Assembly: GCA_016930935.1 (NCBI GenBank)
Contig: JAFGFT010000016.1
Span: 1 to 45,344 of the forward strand
Source: Dehalococcoidia bacterium
GTDB lineage: Bacteria > Chloroflexota > Dehalococcoidia > GIF9 > AB-539-J10
Reading direction: 5' to 3'
DNA: 45,344 bases
This document shows, in pieces, positions 17,363-26,312 of this stretch. The notes below the pieces were generated by a model. The model did no database searches, was not told the origin of the DNA, and worked only from the letters and a program-made list of their open reading frames with translations. Made by a program: the position numbers and the translations under genes. Position 1 is the stretch's first letter; every line of letters starts with the position of its first letter.

Positions 17363-20206
17363 ATGACAGTTGAACGCCACTTTCTTGGATGGGATGAGCC
17401 TGTTGTCAGCAAGATACGCAGGTTTCTCATTGGCGACGGAACGCCGGACCCCGATGCACTCGCAGGACTACTGCTGCTGGTTCCAACGCAACAATCCGGT
17501 CGACGACTGAGACAGTCACTTGCGTCGCACAGTGCTGCGCACGGGGTGCATCTCGGATATCTCCGCCCTCGGCTTCCGATTGACCTCGTCCGCGTCTCAG
17601 CAACAGACCTGCAGGTTGCCTCATCTCTGGAAAGCATGGCCCTGTGGGCGCGCCTCCTGCTCGATGTCGACTACTCTCATCTCACCTCGCTGTTTCCCGC
17701 GCGGGAACAAAACCGCACCTTCTCCTGGGCGCTGGCAACAGGCAAGCTGTTGCAGAACCTGCGATACCAGCTTGCCGCTGCGGGACTCACCATCAGAAAG
17801 GTTACCTCTACTTTCTCAGACGTTCTGGAGGAACCGGACAGGTGGGCCGAAATGGCATCGCTGGAGGAGTCCTATCTCGCCCTGGTAGCACGCGTCGGGC
17901 GTGTCGATGCGGGCGAGTCTCGAATTCAACAATCGCAATCTCCGACTGTTCCGGAGGGTACCACTCGCATCGTGCTTGCATGCACCCCGGACCCTGACCC
18001 AATCGCCCTCCACGGACTGGAGCACCTCGCACAGGACTATCCGGTGCAGGTGCTGATTCACGCGCCAGAGACTATGGCAGACAGGTTTGACGAATGGGGG
18101 CGCCCCCTCGCCGATAAGTGGCGTGACGCCTTCGTCGACATAGTAGACGCTGAGAGGAACCTCAGACTCGCAGGCACTCCTGCCGAACAGAGTCGTCTTG
18201 CCGTGTCCATACTGACCGAAGCTCACTACGGACCGCTCGATATCGGAATCGGCGTGCCGGACGCCGAGGTTGTTCCCTTTCTCTCTTCCGAGATGGCAGT
18301 AGCCGGATTGAAGACGTACGATCCTGATGGGAAGCCGATGGCCGCGCACCCATTATTTGGATTGCTTGAAAGCTACAGGCTACTCGTCGATGAAGGGAGC
18401 TACACGTCGCTCGCGGCATTTCTACGCCATCCTGATGTGCTGCACCATCTACACGCCGAAATGGGACTCACAGCCCTCCGCGTACTCACCGACCTCGACA
18501 AGTTTCAGAACTATCACCTGCCGTCAGACTTCCGTGATGTCTGTGCCCGCCTCCAGACCGAGAATGCAACTTCGGACCCCTCGTTCGCATCTCTCGCAGC
18601 CGTGGTAGAACGCGTCAGAACCGACATGCTTCCTGTACCTGGCGAGACTCCGTCCGCCGACATGCGCGCATTCCTGCAGAACGTATTCTCCCATCGCAGA
18701 CTATCCTTTGAACAGTCCACTGATACTGAATTTACAGCAGTGGCACAGCAGGTTGTCGACCTGCTCTCCGAGTACGACGACAGTTGTGTTGAGTCGCTCC
18801 GTCTGGGCACTGCTGAGACTCGAAGGTTGTTCATCGAGCAGCTGAGGTCCGCACACTATGACGTCACAAGACCCGCTGCCGCCGTCGACCTTGAGGGATG
18901 GTTGGAACTGCACTGGAACGACGCGCCCTTCCTTCTTGTGACCGGCATGAATGAGGGCAAGGTGCCGGAAGGCATCACCGGAGATCCGTTTCTCCCCGAC
19001 TCCCTGCGGCGGCAGCTTGGCCTCCGAGATGATGCCGACCGACTTGCTCGTGACACATATCTTATGCAGGCTTATGTCGAGTCACGACGTTCTTCCGGGC
19101 GCGTATGTTTCATAGCCGGCAAGACCGGCTCCGGCGGTGATCCACTGAAGCCATCACGGCTGCTCTTCAATTGTGATGATGGAAGCCTTCCAGAACGTGC
19201 TCGCATGCTCTTCGGCACTCCGGAGAGCCACACCGTCCACTACCCCGCCACCACCAGCTTCCTATTGCTTCCTACGCCTCCATCTGACCTCCCTGTTGAG
19301 CGCCACGACATACAATCTCTGCCCGTCACGGGCTTCAAGGACTATCTTTCGTGCCCGTTCAGGTTCTATTTGAGACGCGTTCTTCGCATGGAACCACTTG
19401 GCGACCGTAAGAAAGAGATGGATGCACTTGACTTCGGTTCGCTCATCCATGATGTACTGAGTCGGCTGGCTGCCGATAGTGACCTTCGCTCGTCGACGGA
19501 TGCAAAGGCATTGACTCGATTCCTGCATGAGGAAGCCATCAGATGGACCAGGGCGAGATTCGGTACCTCCCTGCCGCTCAATCTGCAGATGCAGCTCGAT
19601 GCTGCCAGAGAACGCCTTTCTGCGGCAGCACACGCCCAGGCCAGAGAGGCTGCCGACGGATGGGAAATTGTCCTGGTCGAATTCCCCGTTGAGTGCATCA
19701 TGGGGGACCTGCGTCTGCACGGACGAATCGACAGGGTCGACCGCCAGAGACATACAGGGCAGAGTCGAGTTCTGGACTACAAGACGTCAGACAACGGGAC
19801 CTCGCCTGACAAAGAACATCTAAAAGGCCTGAACGACAGCATGCGCGATTACACACAGGTACTTGTGGCAGGCAAGGAACGCCGATGGGTAGACCTGCAA
19901 CTTCCTCTGTACTCACACATGCTCGCCACGCACAGTCCTGAGTTCGCCGACACTGTGCCTGGGTATTTCAACATACCCGGCAGAGTCGACGAAACAGGCG
20001 TGAAGCTCTGGGATGGCTTTACTCCAGAACTCCGGGAGTCTGCCATCACCTGTGCGCGCGGCGTGGCGATGGACCTCCGCGACCGCAGATTCTGGCCGCC
20101 GTCGCCGCGCGTGACATATGACGACTTTGAGAGCCTGTTCCACGTTGAGCCCGGGCTATGCATCGATGTTGACCCTTTTCAGGAATACATGAGGAGTCCG
20201 AGATGA
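17363..20206 (+). CDS. addB: AddB-like PD-(D/E)XK nuclease, partner of the AddA helicase
   Basis: Second subunit of a RecBCD/AddAB-type double-strand-break processing complex. The 947 aa (from ATG 17363) have an inactivated helicase-like body, with LLLLVPTQQSGRRL near the N-terminus and no Walker A. The C-terminal RecB nuclease domain starts at FKDYLSCPFRFYLRR and has GRIDRVD (D790) and LDYKTSD (D805, K807). The C-terminal CxxCxxxxxC of B. subtilis AddB, which forms an Fe-S staple with an earlier Cys, is not seen. The stop overlaps the addA start by four bases (ATGA). It is divergent from the QueG-like gene. No good ribosome site precedes the ATG, and the longer frame reads through the divergent gap, so the start is uncertain. 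Confidence 0.85.
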   Translation: MTVERHFLGWDEPVVSKIRRFLIGDGTPDPDALAGLLLLVPTQQSGRRLRQSLASHSAAHGVHLGYLRPRLPIDLVRVSATDLQVASSLESMALWARLLLDVDYSHLTSLFPAREQNRTFSWALATGKLLQNLRYQLAAAGLTIRKVTSTFSDVLEEPDRWAEMASLEESYLALVARVGRVDAGESRIQQSQSPTVPEGTTRIVLACTPDPDPIALHGLEHLAQDYPVQVLIHAPETMADRFDEWGRPLADKWRDAFVDIVDAERNLRLAGTPAEQSRLAVSILTEAHYGPLDIGIGVPDAEVVPFLSSEMAVAGLKTYDPDGKPMAAHPLFGLLESYRLLVDEGSYTSLAAFLRHPDVLHHLHAEMGLTALRVLTDLDKFQNYHLPSDFRDVCARLQTENATSDPSFASLAAVVERVRTDMLPVPGETPSADMRAFLQNVFSHRRLSFEQSTDTEFTAVAQQVVDLLSEYDDSCVESLRLGTAETRRLFIEQLRSAHYDVTRPAAAVDLEGWLELHWNDAPFLLVTGMNEGKVPEGITGDPFLPDSLRRQLGLRDDADRLARDTYLMQAYVESRRSSGRVCFIAGKTGSGGDPLKPSRLLFNCDDGSLPERARMLFGTPESHTVHYPATTSFLLLPTPPSDLPVERHDIQSLPVTGFKDYLSCPFRFYLRRVLRMEPLGDRKKEMDALDFGSLIHDVLSRLAADSDLRSSTDAKALTRFLHEEAIRWTRARFGTSLPLNLQMQLDAARERLSAAAHAQAREAADGWEIVLVEFPVECIMGDLRLHGRIDRVDRQRHTGQSRVLDYKTSDNGTSPDKEHLKGLNDSMRDYTQVLVAGKERRWVDLQLPLYSHMLATHSPEFADTVPGYFNIPGRVDETGVKLWDGFTPELRESAITCARGVAMDLRDRRFWPPSPRVTYDDFESLFHVEPGLCIDVDPFQEYMRSPR

Positions 20207-23200
20207 CACCCGCTCCGCTGCGCCATGAAGCAATCTCCGCATCCGCGGGTTCGGGCAAGACCTTCCAGCTTGCGCACCGCTATATACGGCTGATTGCGGC
20301 AGGAGTTGAGCCGGACGAGATTGCTGCACTGACCTTCTCCCGCAAAGCTGCTGGTGAGATATTCGACTCCATCGTGCAGTACTTATGCGAGGCGTGCGGC
20401 AGCACCGCCGCTGCAGCCGAGACAAGTCATCGAATCAGCACGGAGCCTGTATCTCCCGAAGCGTTCGTGCTGCTATTGAAGAAGTTGGTCAAGGGTTTAC
20501 ACCGTCTCCGCATCGGCACGTTGGATAGCTTCACAGTCGGCATCCTGCGCAGCTTCCCCTTCGAGCTGGGAATTCCTCCTGGCATCTCGCTCATGGAGTC
20601 GGGTGGCGCTGAAGCGACGCTCGTGCAGGAGAGAGTACTTGCTTCCATCTATCGAGCCGGTTGCGGGACAGCCGCGAGGCCAGACTCACTGCTGGAAGCC
20701 TTCGCACAGGCTTCATTTGGCCGCTCTGAGAAGAAGGTAGAAGACAATCTCAGCAATCTCATTTCCGGCTATCACACGTTCTACCGGCTGTTGCCCAGTG
20801 CCCGTTCCTGGGGCACGGAGAGTGTCATCTGGCCCAATGGTAATGCGTGGCTTGACGCGGCCGAGGGCGTGTCAGGGCTCACAGAAGGACTGGGGCGGCT
20901 CCTGGCTGACAACGGAGCCAACGACAAGGCGCTACGCAGATTCGGTGACTTCGCCGACGCCGCGCAGAGCTACACCGCCCGGTCGGCCTGGGCTGAGCCG
21001 ATACGGTACCTTTTTCCCCGATTGCTTACGGCGGCAACGGACTTGCGCAAGGGCCACGCACGCATCATGACGGACAAGTCCACGACCGCTCTGGACGGCG
21101 AGGCTGCCGCGATAGTGCTCGCCCTGGTTGCACACATCGTACGTGTCGAATTGAAGAGCGCCATCCAGAGAACCGCCGGTGCATGGTCCCTGTTGGACCG
21201 CTACAACACAGTCTACGAGGAGACAGTCCGCGCATCTAGCACACTCACGTTTGAAGATGCGCAGTTCCTGCTATCAGGCGCGAATCGGTCAAGCGGCGGC
21301 GCCCGCCTCAGCAGACAGCCAGGAGGAGAAGGCAGACTCTATATCGACTATCGGCTTGATGCCCGCCTGAACCACTGGTTGTTGGACGAGTTCCAGGATA
21401 CCAGCGACCTTCAGTGGGACGTACTCGGCAACCTTGCAACAGAAATTCTGCAGGATGATACTGGCCAACGCAGTTTCTTCTTCGTCGGCGACGTGAAGCA
21501 GGCCATCTATGGCTGGCGCGGTGGCAACCCCCGACTTTTCGGCATGCTCCTCGATAGTTACGGCGACGTGATTGAAACCAGAACGCTCGCGAGATCACAA
21601 CGGTCATGCCCATCCATCATGGGCATGGTAAACGACGTCTTCGACAACCTCCCGGCCAACAAACTGCCTGACGGCGCCATCGCTCAATGGCAACGGTTCT
21701 GGGAACCACACAAATCAGCAGAAGCACCGGCGAAGAAGACCGGCGTGGCAATGCTTCTTGAACCTCCATGCGACCATGGAGAGTACAAGCCGGTGCAGGA
21801 GGACCGCTATCGTGTTGTCGCCGAACTCATCAAGGAAATGAGGCCACTTGACCGGGGCCTTTCAACCGCCATCCTGGTCAGATCGAACAAAGACGGCAAG
21901 GCCGTTGTGGACTATCTCCGATTGGCCTGTCCAGGCCTACCTGTCGTGCACGAGGGCAGAGCAGCTATCGAAGACAACCCCGTTGTGTCAGTCATGCTGG
22001 CTCTCGCCAGATACGCCGCTCATCCGGGTGATATCTTCGCGTGGCGTCACATCCAGATGAGTCCTCTTCGCATTGCACTTGAGAAACGGCGTGTCACTCG
22101 AGAGTCGCTCGCACCGCTACTGCTGCAGCGTATCCATGCAGATGGATTCAAGGGACTCGTAGAAGAATGGGGGGATGCACTCCAATCCATCACCCCACTG
22201 GACGCCTTCGGACTGGCACGATTGCGCCAACTTATCACGGCCTCGGGAGAATTTGATTCGTCATCGTCACGTGACTGTGATGAATTCCTGTCATTCATCG
22301 ACAAGTATGAGCTCCACGAGGTCGCGGGAGACGGCGCCATACGGGTGATGACCATACACCAGTCGAAGGGATTGGGATTCGACATTGTCTTGCTGCCAGA
22401 ACTGGATGACAAAGACATCACGAAGGCTCGCGATGTCTCCGCACTGCTCGGACGTAACGAAGATGCTCTACCCGAATGGTTGCTTACAACTCCTGCGCAC
22501 GGCGTGGCAGAGGGAGACCCTGTCCTGGCAAACGTGCTCGCTGGAGCGAATGCTGCGGCTGCGTTTGAGTCTCTTTGCCTTCTTTACGTGGCTATGACCC
22601 GCGCGAAGCGCGCACTGTATGTCATCACTTCCTACCCTGGAAAGAGTGCGGCAGTATTCAACCAGTCTACCCTCTTGAAGCTGCAGCTCACAGGGGAAGA
22701 GAAGCCTACTGACGCCACGTTGCAGCACTTCAACGGAACACCCGTCTCTGTCCTTGCCTCGAAGGGCAACGACACCTGGTACACCGAACACGAACTCATG
22801 CGAGCGGCAGAAGCCTCGCCAGTCATGCCTGTACCTGCGGTCTCCTTCGCTGAACGTACTTCAAGCCGCGCACAACTCATCGCAATCAAACCATCAGACA
22901 ATGACCTTTTCGAGTCACGCGCCTCTGCTCTGTTCTCTCCTGAACGTAGCAGGAGGCTTCACGTGGGCACTGCCGTCCATGAGCTACTGAGCAAAGTGAA
23001 ATGGATTGCAGACACCAATATCGACGAGGTGACACAGCAATGGAAGGACGCCTGCGCGTTCGACAATGCCGTCGCGGAACAGGCCATTCAGCACTTCAAA
23101 AAGACAGTGCTGTTCGATGCTGTCAGAAATGTGTTCACTCGCCCACACGGGAATGTGTCGTTAAGAAACGAATGGCGATTCGATGTGGTTGTCGGGGACC

Positions 23201-23457
23201 GCTGGCTCACAGGGAGTTTCGACAGGGTGACAATTGTGCGGGATGAGACAGGTCGGCCGTTGTCCGCACGCATCTACGACTTCAAGACGGACGTTCTTGA
23301 ATCCAGGGAGGAAATGGCGTCTCTTGCCGGCCACTACAGCCGCCAATTGCGCCTCTACAGGGATGCCCTTTCGGACATACTCAGTCTCGCACCCTCAAAG
23401 GTCGACATGGTCCTCGTCTTCACGGACGGGGGAGTCGTGCACGAACTCAGGACCTAG
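20203..23457 (+). CDS. addA: AddA-like UvrD/Rep family helicase-nuclease
   Basis: ATP-driven helicase and nuclease of the AddAB complex, which resects DNA ends for RecA recombination. The 1084 aa contain Walker A ASAGSGKT (13-20), motif Ia ALTFSRKAAGEI, Walker B LLDEFQDTSD (D395, E396), motif III GDVKQAIYGWRGG, motif V VMTIHQSKGLGFD and motif VI LLYVAMTRAKRALYV. A C-terminal PD-(D/E)XK nuclease has SFDRV (D1007) and YDFKTD (D1026, K1028). The nuclease domain separates it from plain UvrD. It overlaps addB by four bases, which implies coupled synthesis of the two subunits. Confidence 0.93.
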   Translation: MTPAPLRHEAISASAGSGKTFQLAHRYIRLIAAGVEPDEIAALTFSRKAAGEIFDSIVQYLCEACGSTAAAAETSHRISTEPVSPEAFVLLLKKLVKGLHRLRIGTLDSFTVGILRSFPFELGIPPGISLMESGGAEATLVQERVLASIYRAGCGTAARPDSLLEAFAQASFGRSEKKVEDNLSNLISGYHTFYRLLPSARSWGTESVIWPNGNAWLDAAEGVSGLTEGLGRLLADNGANDKALRRFGDFADAAQSYTARSAWAEPIRYLFPRLLTAATDLRKGHARIMTDKSTTALDGEAAAIVLALVAHIVRVELKSAIQRTAGAWSLLDRYNTVYEETVRASSTLTFEDAQFLLSGANRSSGGARLSRQPGGEGRLYIDYRLDARLNHWLLDEFQDTSDLQWDVLGNLATEILQDDTGQRSFFFVGDVKQAIYGWRGGNPRLFGMLLDSYGDVIETRTLARSQRSCPSIMGMVNDVFDNLPANKLPDGAIAQWQRFWEPHKSAEAPAKKTGVAMLLEPPCDHGEYKPVQEDRYRVVAELIKEMRPLDRGLSTAILVRSNKDGKAVVDYLRLACPGLPVVHEGRAAIEDNPVVSVMLALARYAAHPGDIFAWRHIQMSPLRIALEKRRVTRESLAPLLLQRIHADGFKGLVEEWGDALQSITPLDAFGLARLRQLITASGEFDSSSSRDCDEFLSFIDKYELHEVAGDGAIRVMTIHQSKGLGFDIVLLPELDDKDITKARDVSALLGRNEDALPEWLLTTPAHGVAEGDPVLANVLAGANAAAAFESLCLLYVAMTRAKRALYVITSYPGKSAAVFNQSTLLKLQLTGEEKPTDATLQHFNGTPVSVLASKGNDTWYTEHELMRAAEASPVMPVPAVSFAERTSSRAQLIAIKPSDNDLFESRASALFSPERSRRLHVGTAVHELLSKVKWIADTNIDEVTQQWKDACAFDNAVAEQAIQHFKKTVLFDAVRNVFTRPHGNVSLRNEWRFDVVVGDRWLTGSFDRVTIVRDETGRPLSARIYDFKTDVLESREEMASLAGHYSRQLRLYRDALSDILSLAPSKVDMVLVFTDGGVVHELRT

Positions 23458-23492
23458 GGCAGTCCCGGGGTCAAACGGTACGCGCCCTCACT

Positions 23493-23521
23493 TTGTTCTT
23501 GCTTGAACTGGCTGCTATACT
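23493..23521 (+). promoter_or_regulatory. Promoter for the first MFS gene
   Basis: TTGTTC (23493-23498), a 17-bp spacer and TATACT (23516-23521; five of six consensus bases) lie after addA. The predicted start near 23528 leaves a leader of about 95 nt before the MFS start. The leader holds an 8-bp hairpin, CTTGCCGG/CCGGCAGG with a CCCT loop, that ends over AGGAG. Confidence 0.5.
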
Positions 23522-23561
23522 GGCCGCACCCTGTGACTTGCCGGCCCTCCGGCAGGAGTCA

Positions 23562-23615
23562 ATGCAGCGTAACTGCATCAGTCTCCACCGTAATCTGCCG
23601 ACACACCCCTTTTGA
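23562..23615 (+). CDS. Possible 17-codon leader peptide
   Basis: An ATG five to six bases after AGGAG opens a 17-codon frame, MQRNCISLHRNLPTHPF. It stops eight bases before the GTG of the MFS gene, which has no clear ribosome site of its own. It could couple translation or act in attenuation. It may also be chance; only its position and ribosome site support it. Confidence 0.25.
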   Translation: MQRNCISLHRNLPTHPF

Positions 23616-23622
23616 GACTGCA

Positions 23623-24939
23623 GTGATAAATCGCCCACGCGTGTTTTACGGCTGGACAATAGTCGCCGCCGCCCTCATCATGATGGCGGTCGGCTATGCG
23701 CTTCGCAACACATTCTCAGTTTTCTACCCCGTCCTCGTCGATGAATTCGGCTGGGAGCGCGGCAATACTGCGTTGATGTTCTCTATCAACATCATCGTCT
23801 ACGGGGTGGCAGCACCGTTTGTGGGAAGCCTCGTCGACCGGTTCAATCCGAGGATTGTCTTCTCCATCGGCGCGTGCGTCATGGGGAGTGCAATCGCCCT
23901 GTGCAGTCTCGCAAGTCAGCAGTGGCACTTCTTTCTGCTTTACGGAGTCGCCGCCGCCATCGGTCTGAGTATGACCGGCGTCACACCGCTCAGCGCCATT
24001 ATCGCCAAGTGGTTCGTGCGGAATCGCGCCCTCGCATTTGGCATCTTCAACATGGGCTTCGGAATCAGCCTGCTTGCATCTCCCGCGGCTCAGTCCCTCA
24101 TTTCTGGGCTTGGAAGACAACAGGCGTACATGGCAATCGGACTCATCGCAATAGTCATCATCGTCCCGATTGCCGTGTTCGTAATCAGAAGGAGCCCCGC
24201 TGACAAGGGCACTTTCCCTGACGGCGTTGCACCGGCCAACAACGGTTCCGAATCGGGTGACGTTCGAGTAGGCAAGCCTCTCACACAGTGGATGCGCACG
24301 GAGTGGACGCTGAAACGAGCTATGCATACTCGACAATTCTGGCTGCTCTTCGCCATGGATTTCTGCCTCATGGGACTGGCTCAACAGATACTCATCGCGC
24401 ACAGCGTCTATTTGTTCAGAGACATCGGCTTCACACCGCAAGCATCAGCCAACGCATTCAGCCTGTTCGGCATAGGTCTGACGGTAGGATACCTCTTCGC
24501 ATACCTTTCTGACCGTATCGGCAGGGAGCACGTCATCATCCCGGGCTGCCTTCTGTCCGCAGCGAGCGCCGCAGTTCTTCTTCTCGTACATTCGCCTGCG
24601 CAGCACGCACTGGCCTTCAGTTGCATGTTTGTGGCGGGTGCCGGGATGGGAGCTGCAATCACCACGTTTCTGGCAACCGTTGCGGACCTTTTCCAGGGAA
24701 AGAACTACGGTACTATCCAGGGAATCATGACAGTAGGCTTCTCGATGGGAGGCGCCTTCAGTCCATGGCTGGCTGGATATCTTCATGACATTACGGGCAG
24801 CTATTTCGTAGCCATAATCGTGGTGGTCTCTGCACTGGTTCTCGACGCTATTCTCGTTGCAGTCATCGCCCCACGCAAGCTCAGGCCGGTACATGCAGTT
24901 CTTGAACGGGCGCACGCCCCACGGGAGTCGCCCATATGA
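23623..24939 (+). CDS. MFS transporter, paralog 1 of 4
   Basis: A 438-aa, 12-helix secondary transporter of the major facilitator superfamily, similar to the oxalate:formate antiporter/monocarboxylate porter group, in the cytoplasmic membrane. The start is GTG 23623 (VINRPRVFYGW), chosen because the three downstream paralogs all begin just before xRPxxYYGW. The motif-A-like loops are LVDRFNPR between helices 2 and 3 and SDRIGR between helices 8 and 9. YALRNTFSVFYPVLVDEFGW and LSAIIAKWFVRNRALAFGI are shared with the paralogs. It is the most divergent of the four and has a longer charged central loop (about 195-220). The stop overlaps the next start by four bases (ATGA). The substrate is unknown, probably a small carboxylate. 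Confidence 0.9.
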   Translation: MINRPRVFYGWTIVAAALIMMAVGYALRNTFSVFYPVLVDEFGWERGNTALMFSINIIVYGVAAPFVGSLVDRFNPRIVFSIGACVMGSAIALCSLASQQWHFFLLYGVAAAIGLSMTGVTPLSAIIAKWFVRNRALAFGIFNMGFGISLLASPAAQSLISGLGRQQAYMAIGLIAIVIIVPIAVFVIRRSPADKGTFPDGVAPANNGSESGDVRVGKPLTQWMRTEWTLKRAMHTRQFWLLFAMDFCLMGLAQQILIAHSVYLFRDIGFTPQASANAFSLFGIGLTVGYLFAYLSDRIGREHVIIPGCLLSAASAAVLLLVHSPAQHALAFSCMFVAGAGMGAAITTFLATVADLFQGKNYGTIQGIMTVGFSMGGAFSPWLAGYLHDITGSYFVAIIVVVSALVLDAILVAVIAPRKLRPVHAVLERAHAPRESPI

Positions 24940-26195
24940 GAAGACCTCGCGTCTACTACGGTTGGCTCGTGCTCGCAGCGGCGTTCATCGTCATGCTCCT
25001 CGGCTATGCAATGCGCAACACCTTCACCGTCTTCTACCCCGTCATCGTTCAGGATTTCGGATGGACGAGGGGTGTTACGGCCATCATGTACTCGCTCACG
25101 TTGCTCTCCTACGGATTCGTCGCCCCTGTTGCGGGTGGACTGGTTGACCGCTTCAATCCGAAATTCACATTGGCGGCGGGCAGCCTCATAGTAGGTTCAG
25201 GCATCGCCCTCTGCAGCATGGCCACTGAGGTCTGGCATTTCTACCTTCTCTATGGCGTTGTGGTCGCAATCGGCCTCAGTTTCATCGGCGTGACCCCGTT
25301 GAGCGCCATCATCACAAACTGGTTCCCCAAGAGAAAAGGGTTCGTGTTCGGACTTCTTGGGGCTGGCTTCGGCGTGAGCCTCGTCTCGGCGCCAGTTTTC
25401 CAGTATCTCATCTCCAGATTCGGCTGGCAGACGGCGTACGTCATCATCGGCGCTGCCGCAACAATCATCATCATGCCGCTTGTCCTTCTCTTCATCAGAA
25501 GGATGCCCACAGTAGAAAGCGCCGGCACTGTCGCTGTTGACCCACTTGGTTCGCTCTCTGCAGGCGACTCCTATTCCGCTGCGGCGCACATCAGCACGGA
25601 CTGGACGGTCCGCAAGGCCCTGACGACCAGGACATTTCGCACCTTTCTGACCATATCGTTCTGCAACATGGGTCTCGCACCGCAGATAGTCCTCGCACAT
25701 CAGGTGTACTTCCTTCAAGACCTCGGATACACACCCATGTCCGCAGCGACGGTATTCGGCGTTTTCGGAATGTTCTTCGCCACGGGCAACGTGTGCAGTT
25801 TCCTGTCGGACCGCTTCGGAAGAACGCACATCTTCATAGGAGGCGGAGTGCTGGCATCTATTGGAGTCATACTCCTCATTCTGTTTCAGAACAGCCCTGG
25901 TGTCACAATCGCCATTGTATTCGCCGTGTGCGCAGGTTTCGGGCTTGGTATCGCGCCAATGACAGGCTATGCCGCCGTCGCCGACCGGTTCCACGGAAGA
26001 CACTATGGCTCAATACAGGGAACCATGATCCTTGCTGCCTCGCTCGGAGGAGCCATTGGACCATGGCTGGGCGGCATGCTACACGATACAAGTGGCAACT
26101 ACCAGGGCGCGCTCACAATAGTCGTCTGTGTGCTACTGACAGGGAATCTGTTGATGTGGCTCATTCGCCCGGGCAAAGGAGACGTCCCTGTCTGA
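24936..26195 (+). CDS. MFS transporter, paralog 2 of 4
   Basis: A 419-aa 12-helix MFS permease that overlaps the stop of paralog 1 by four bases, so the pair is co-translated. It begins MRRPRVYYGWLVLAAAF. It carries LVDRFNPK in the 2-3 loop, TNWFPKRKGFVFGLLGAGFG in helix 5, and SDRFGRTHIF in the 8-9 loop. It is closest to paralog 3: most positions in the N-terminal half are identical, and both end WLIRPGKGDVP. The central loop (about 190-215) is the main variable region, as expected if the copies share a fold and differ in partners or fine specificity. Confidence 0.9.
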   Translation: MRRPRVYYGWLVLAAAFIVMLLGYAMRNTFTVFYPVIVQDFGWTRGVTAIMYSLTLLSYGFVAPVAGGLVDRFNPKFTLAAGSLIVGSGIALCSMATEVWHFYLLYGVVVAIGLSFIGVTPLSAIITNWFPKRKGFVFGLLGAGFGVSLVSAPVFQYLISRFGWQTAYVIIGAAATIIIMPLVLLFIRRMPTVESAGTVAVDPLGSLSAGDSYSAAAHISTDWTVRKALTTRTFRTFLTISFCNMGLAPQIVLAHQVYFLQDLGYTPMSAATVFGVFGMFFATGNVCSFLSDRFGRTHIFIGGGVLASIGVILLILFQNSPGVTIAIVFAVCAGFGLGIAPMTGYAAVADRFHGRHYGSIQGTMILAASLGGAIGPWLGGMLHDTSGNYQGALTIVVCVLLTGNLLMWLIRPGKGDVPV

Positions 26196-26222
26196 CTTCT
26201 TGACTCCATACGCCTATCGCCC

Positions 26223-26255
26223 GTCACGTGTGACACGAGCGCGTTGCTCAAGCAA
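26223..26255. repeat. Two short inverted repeats on the same helix face, upstream of MFS 3
   Basis: GTCAC-GT-GTGAC (26223-26234) and TTGCT-CA-AGCAA (26244-26255) are both 12-bp dyads with two-base centres. Their centres are 21 bp apart, about two helical turns. They sit in the 117-bp gap before paralog 3 and could be operators for dimeric regulators. The sequences of the two dyads differ from each other. Confidence 0.35.
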
Positions 26256-26312
26256 GACTGAGGACGACGCACGCCGCACGTCAGACGGCTCTTACCCACG
26301 GAAGTTCACCTC

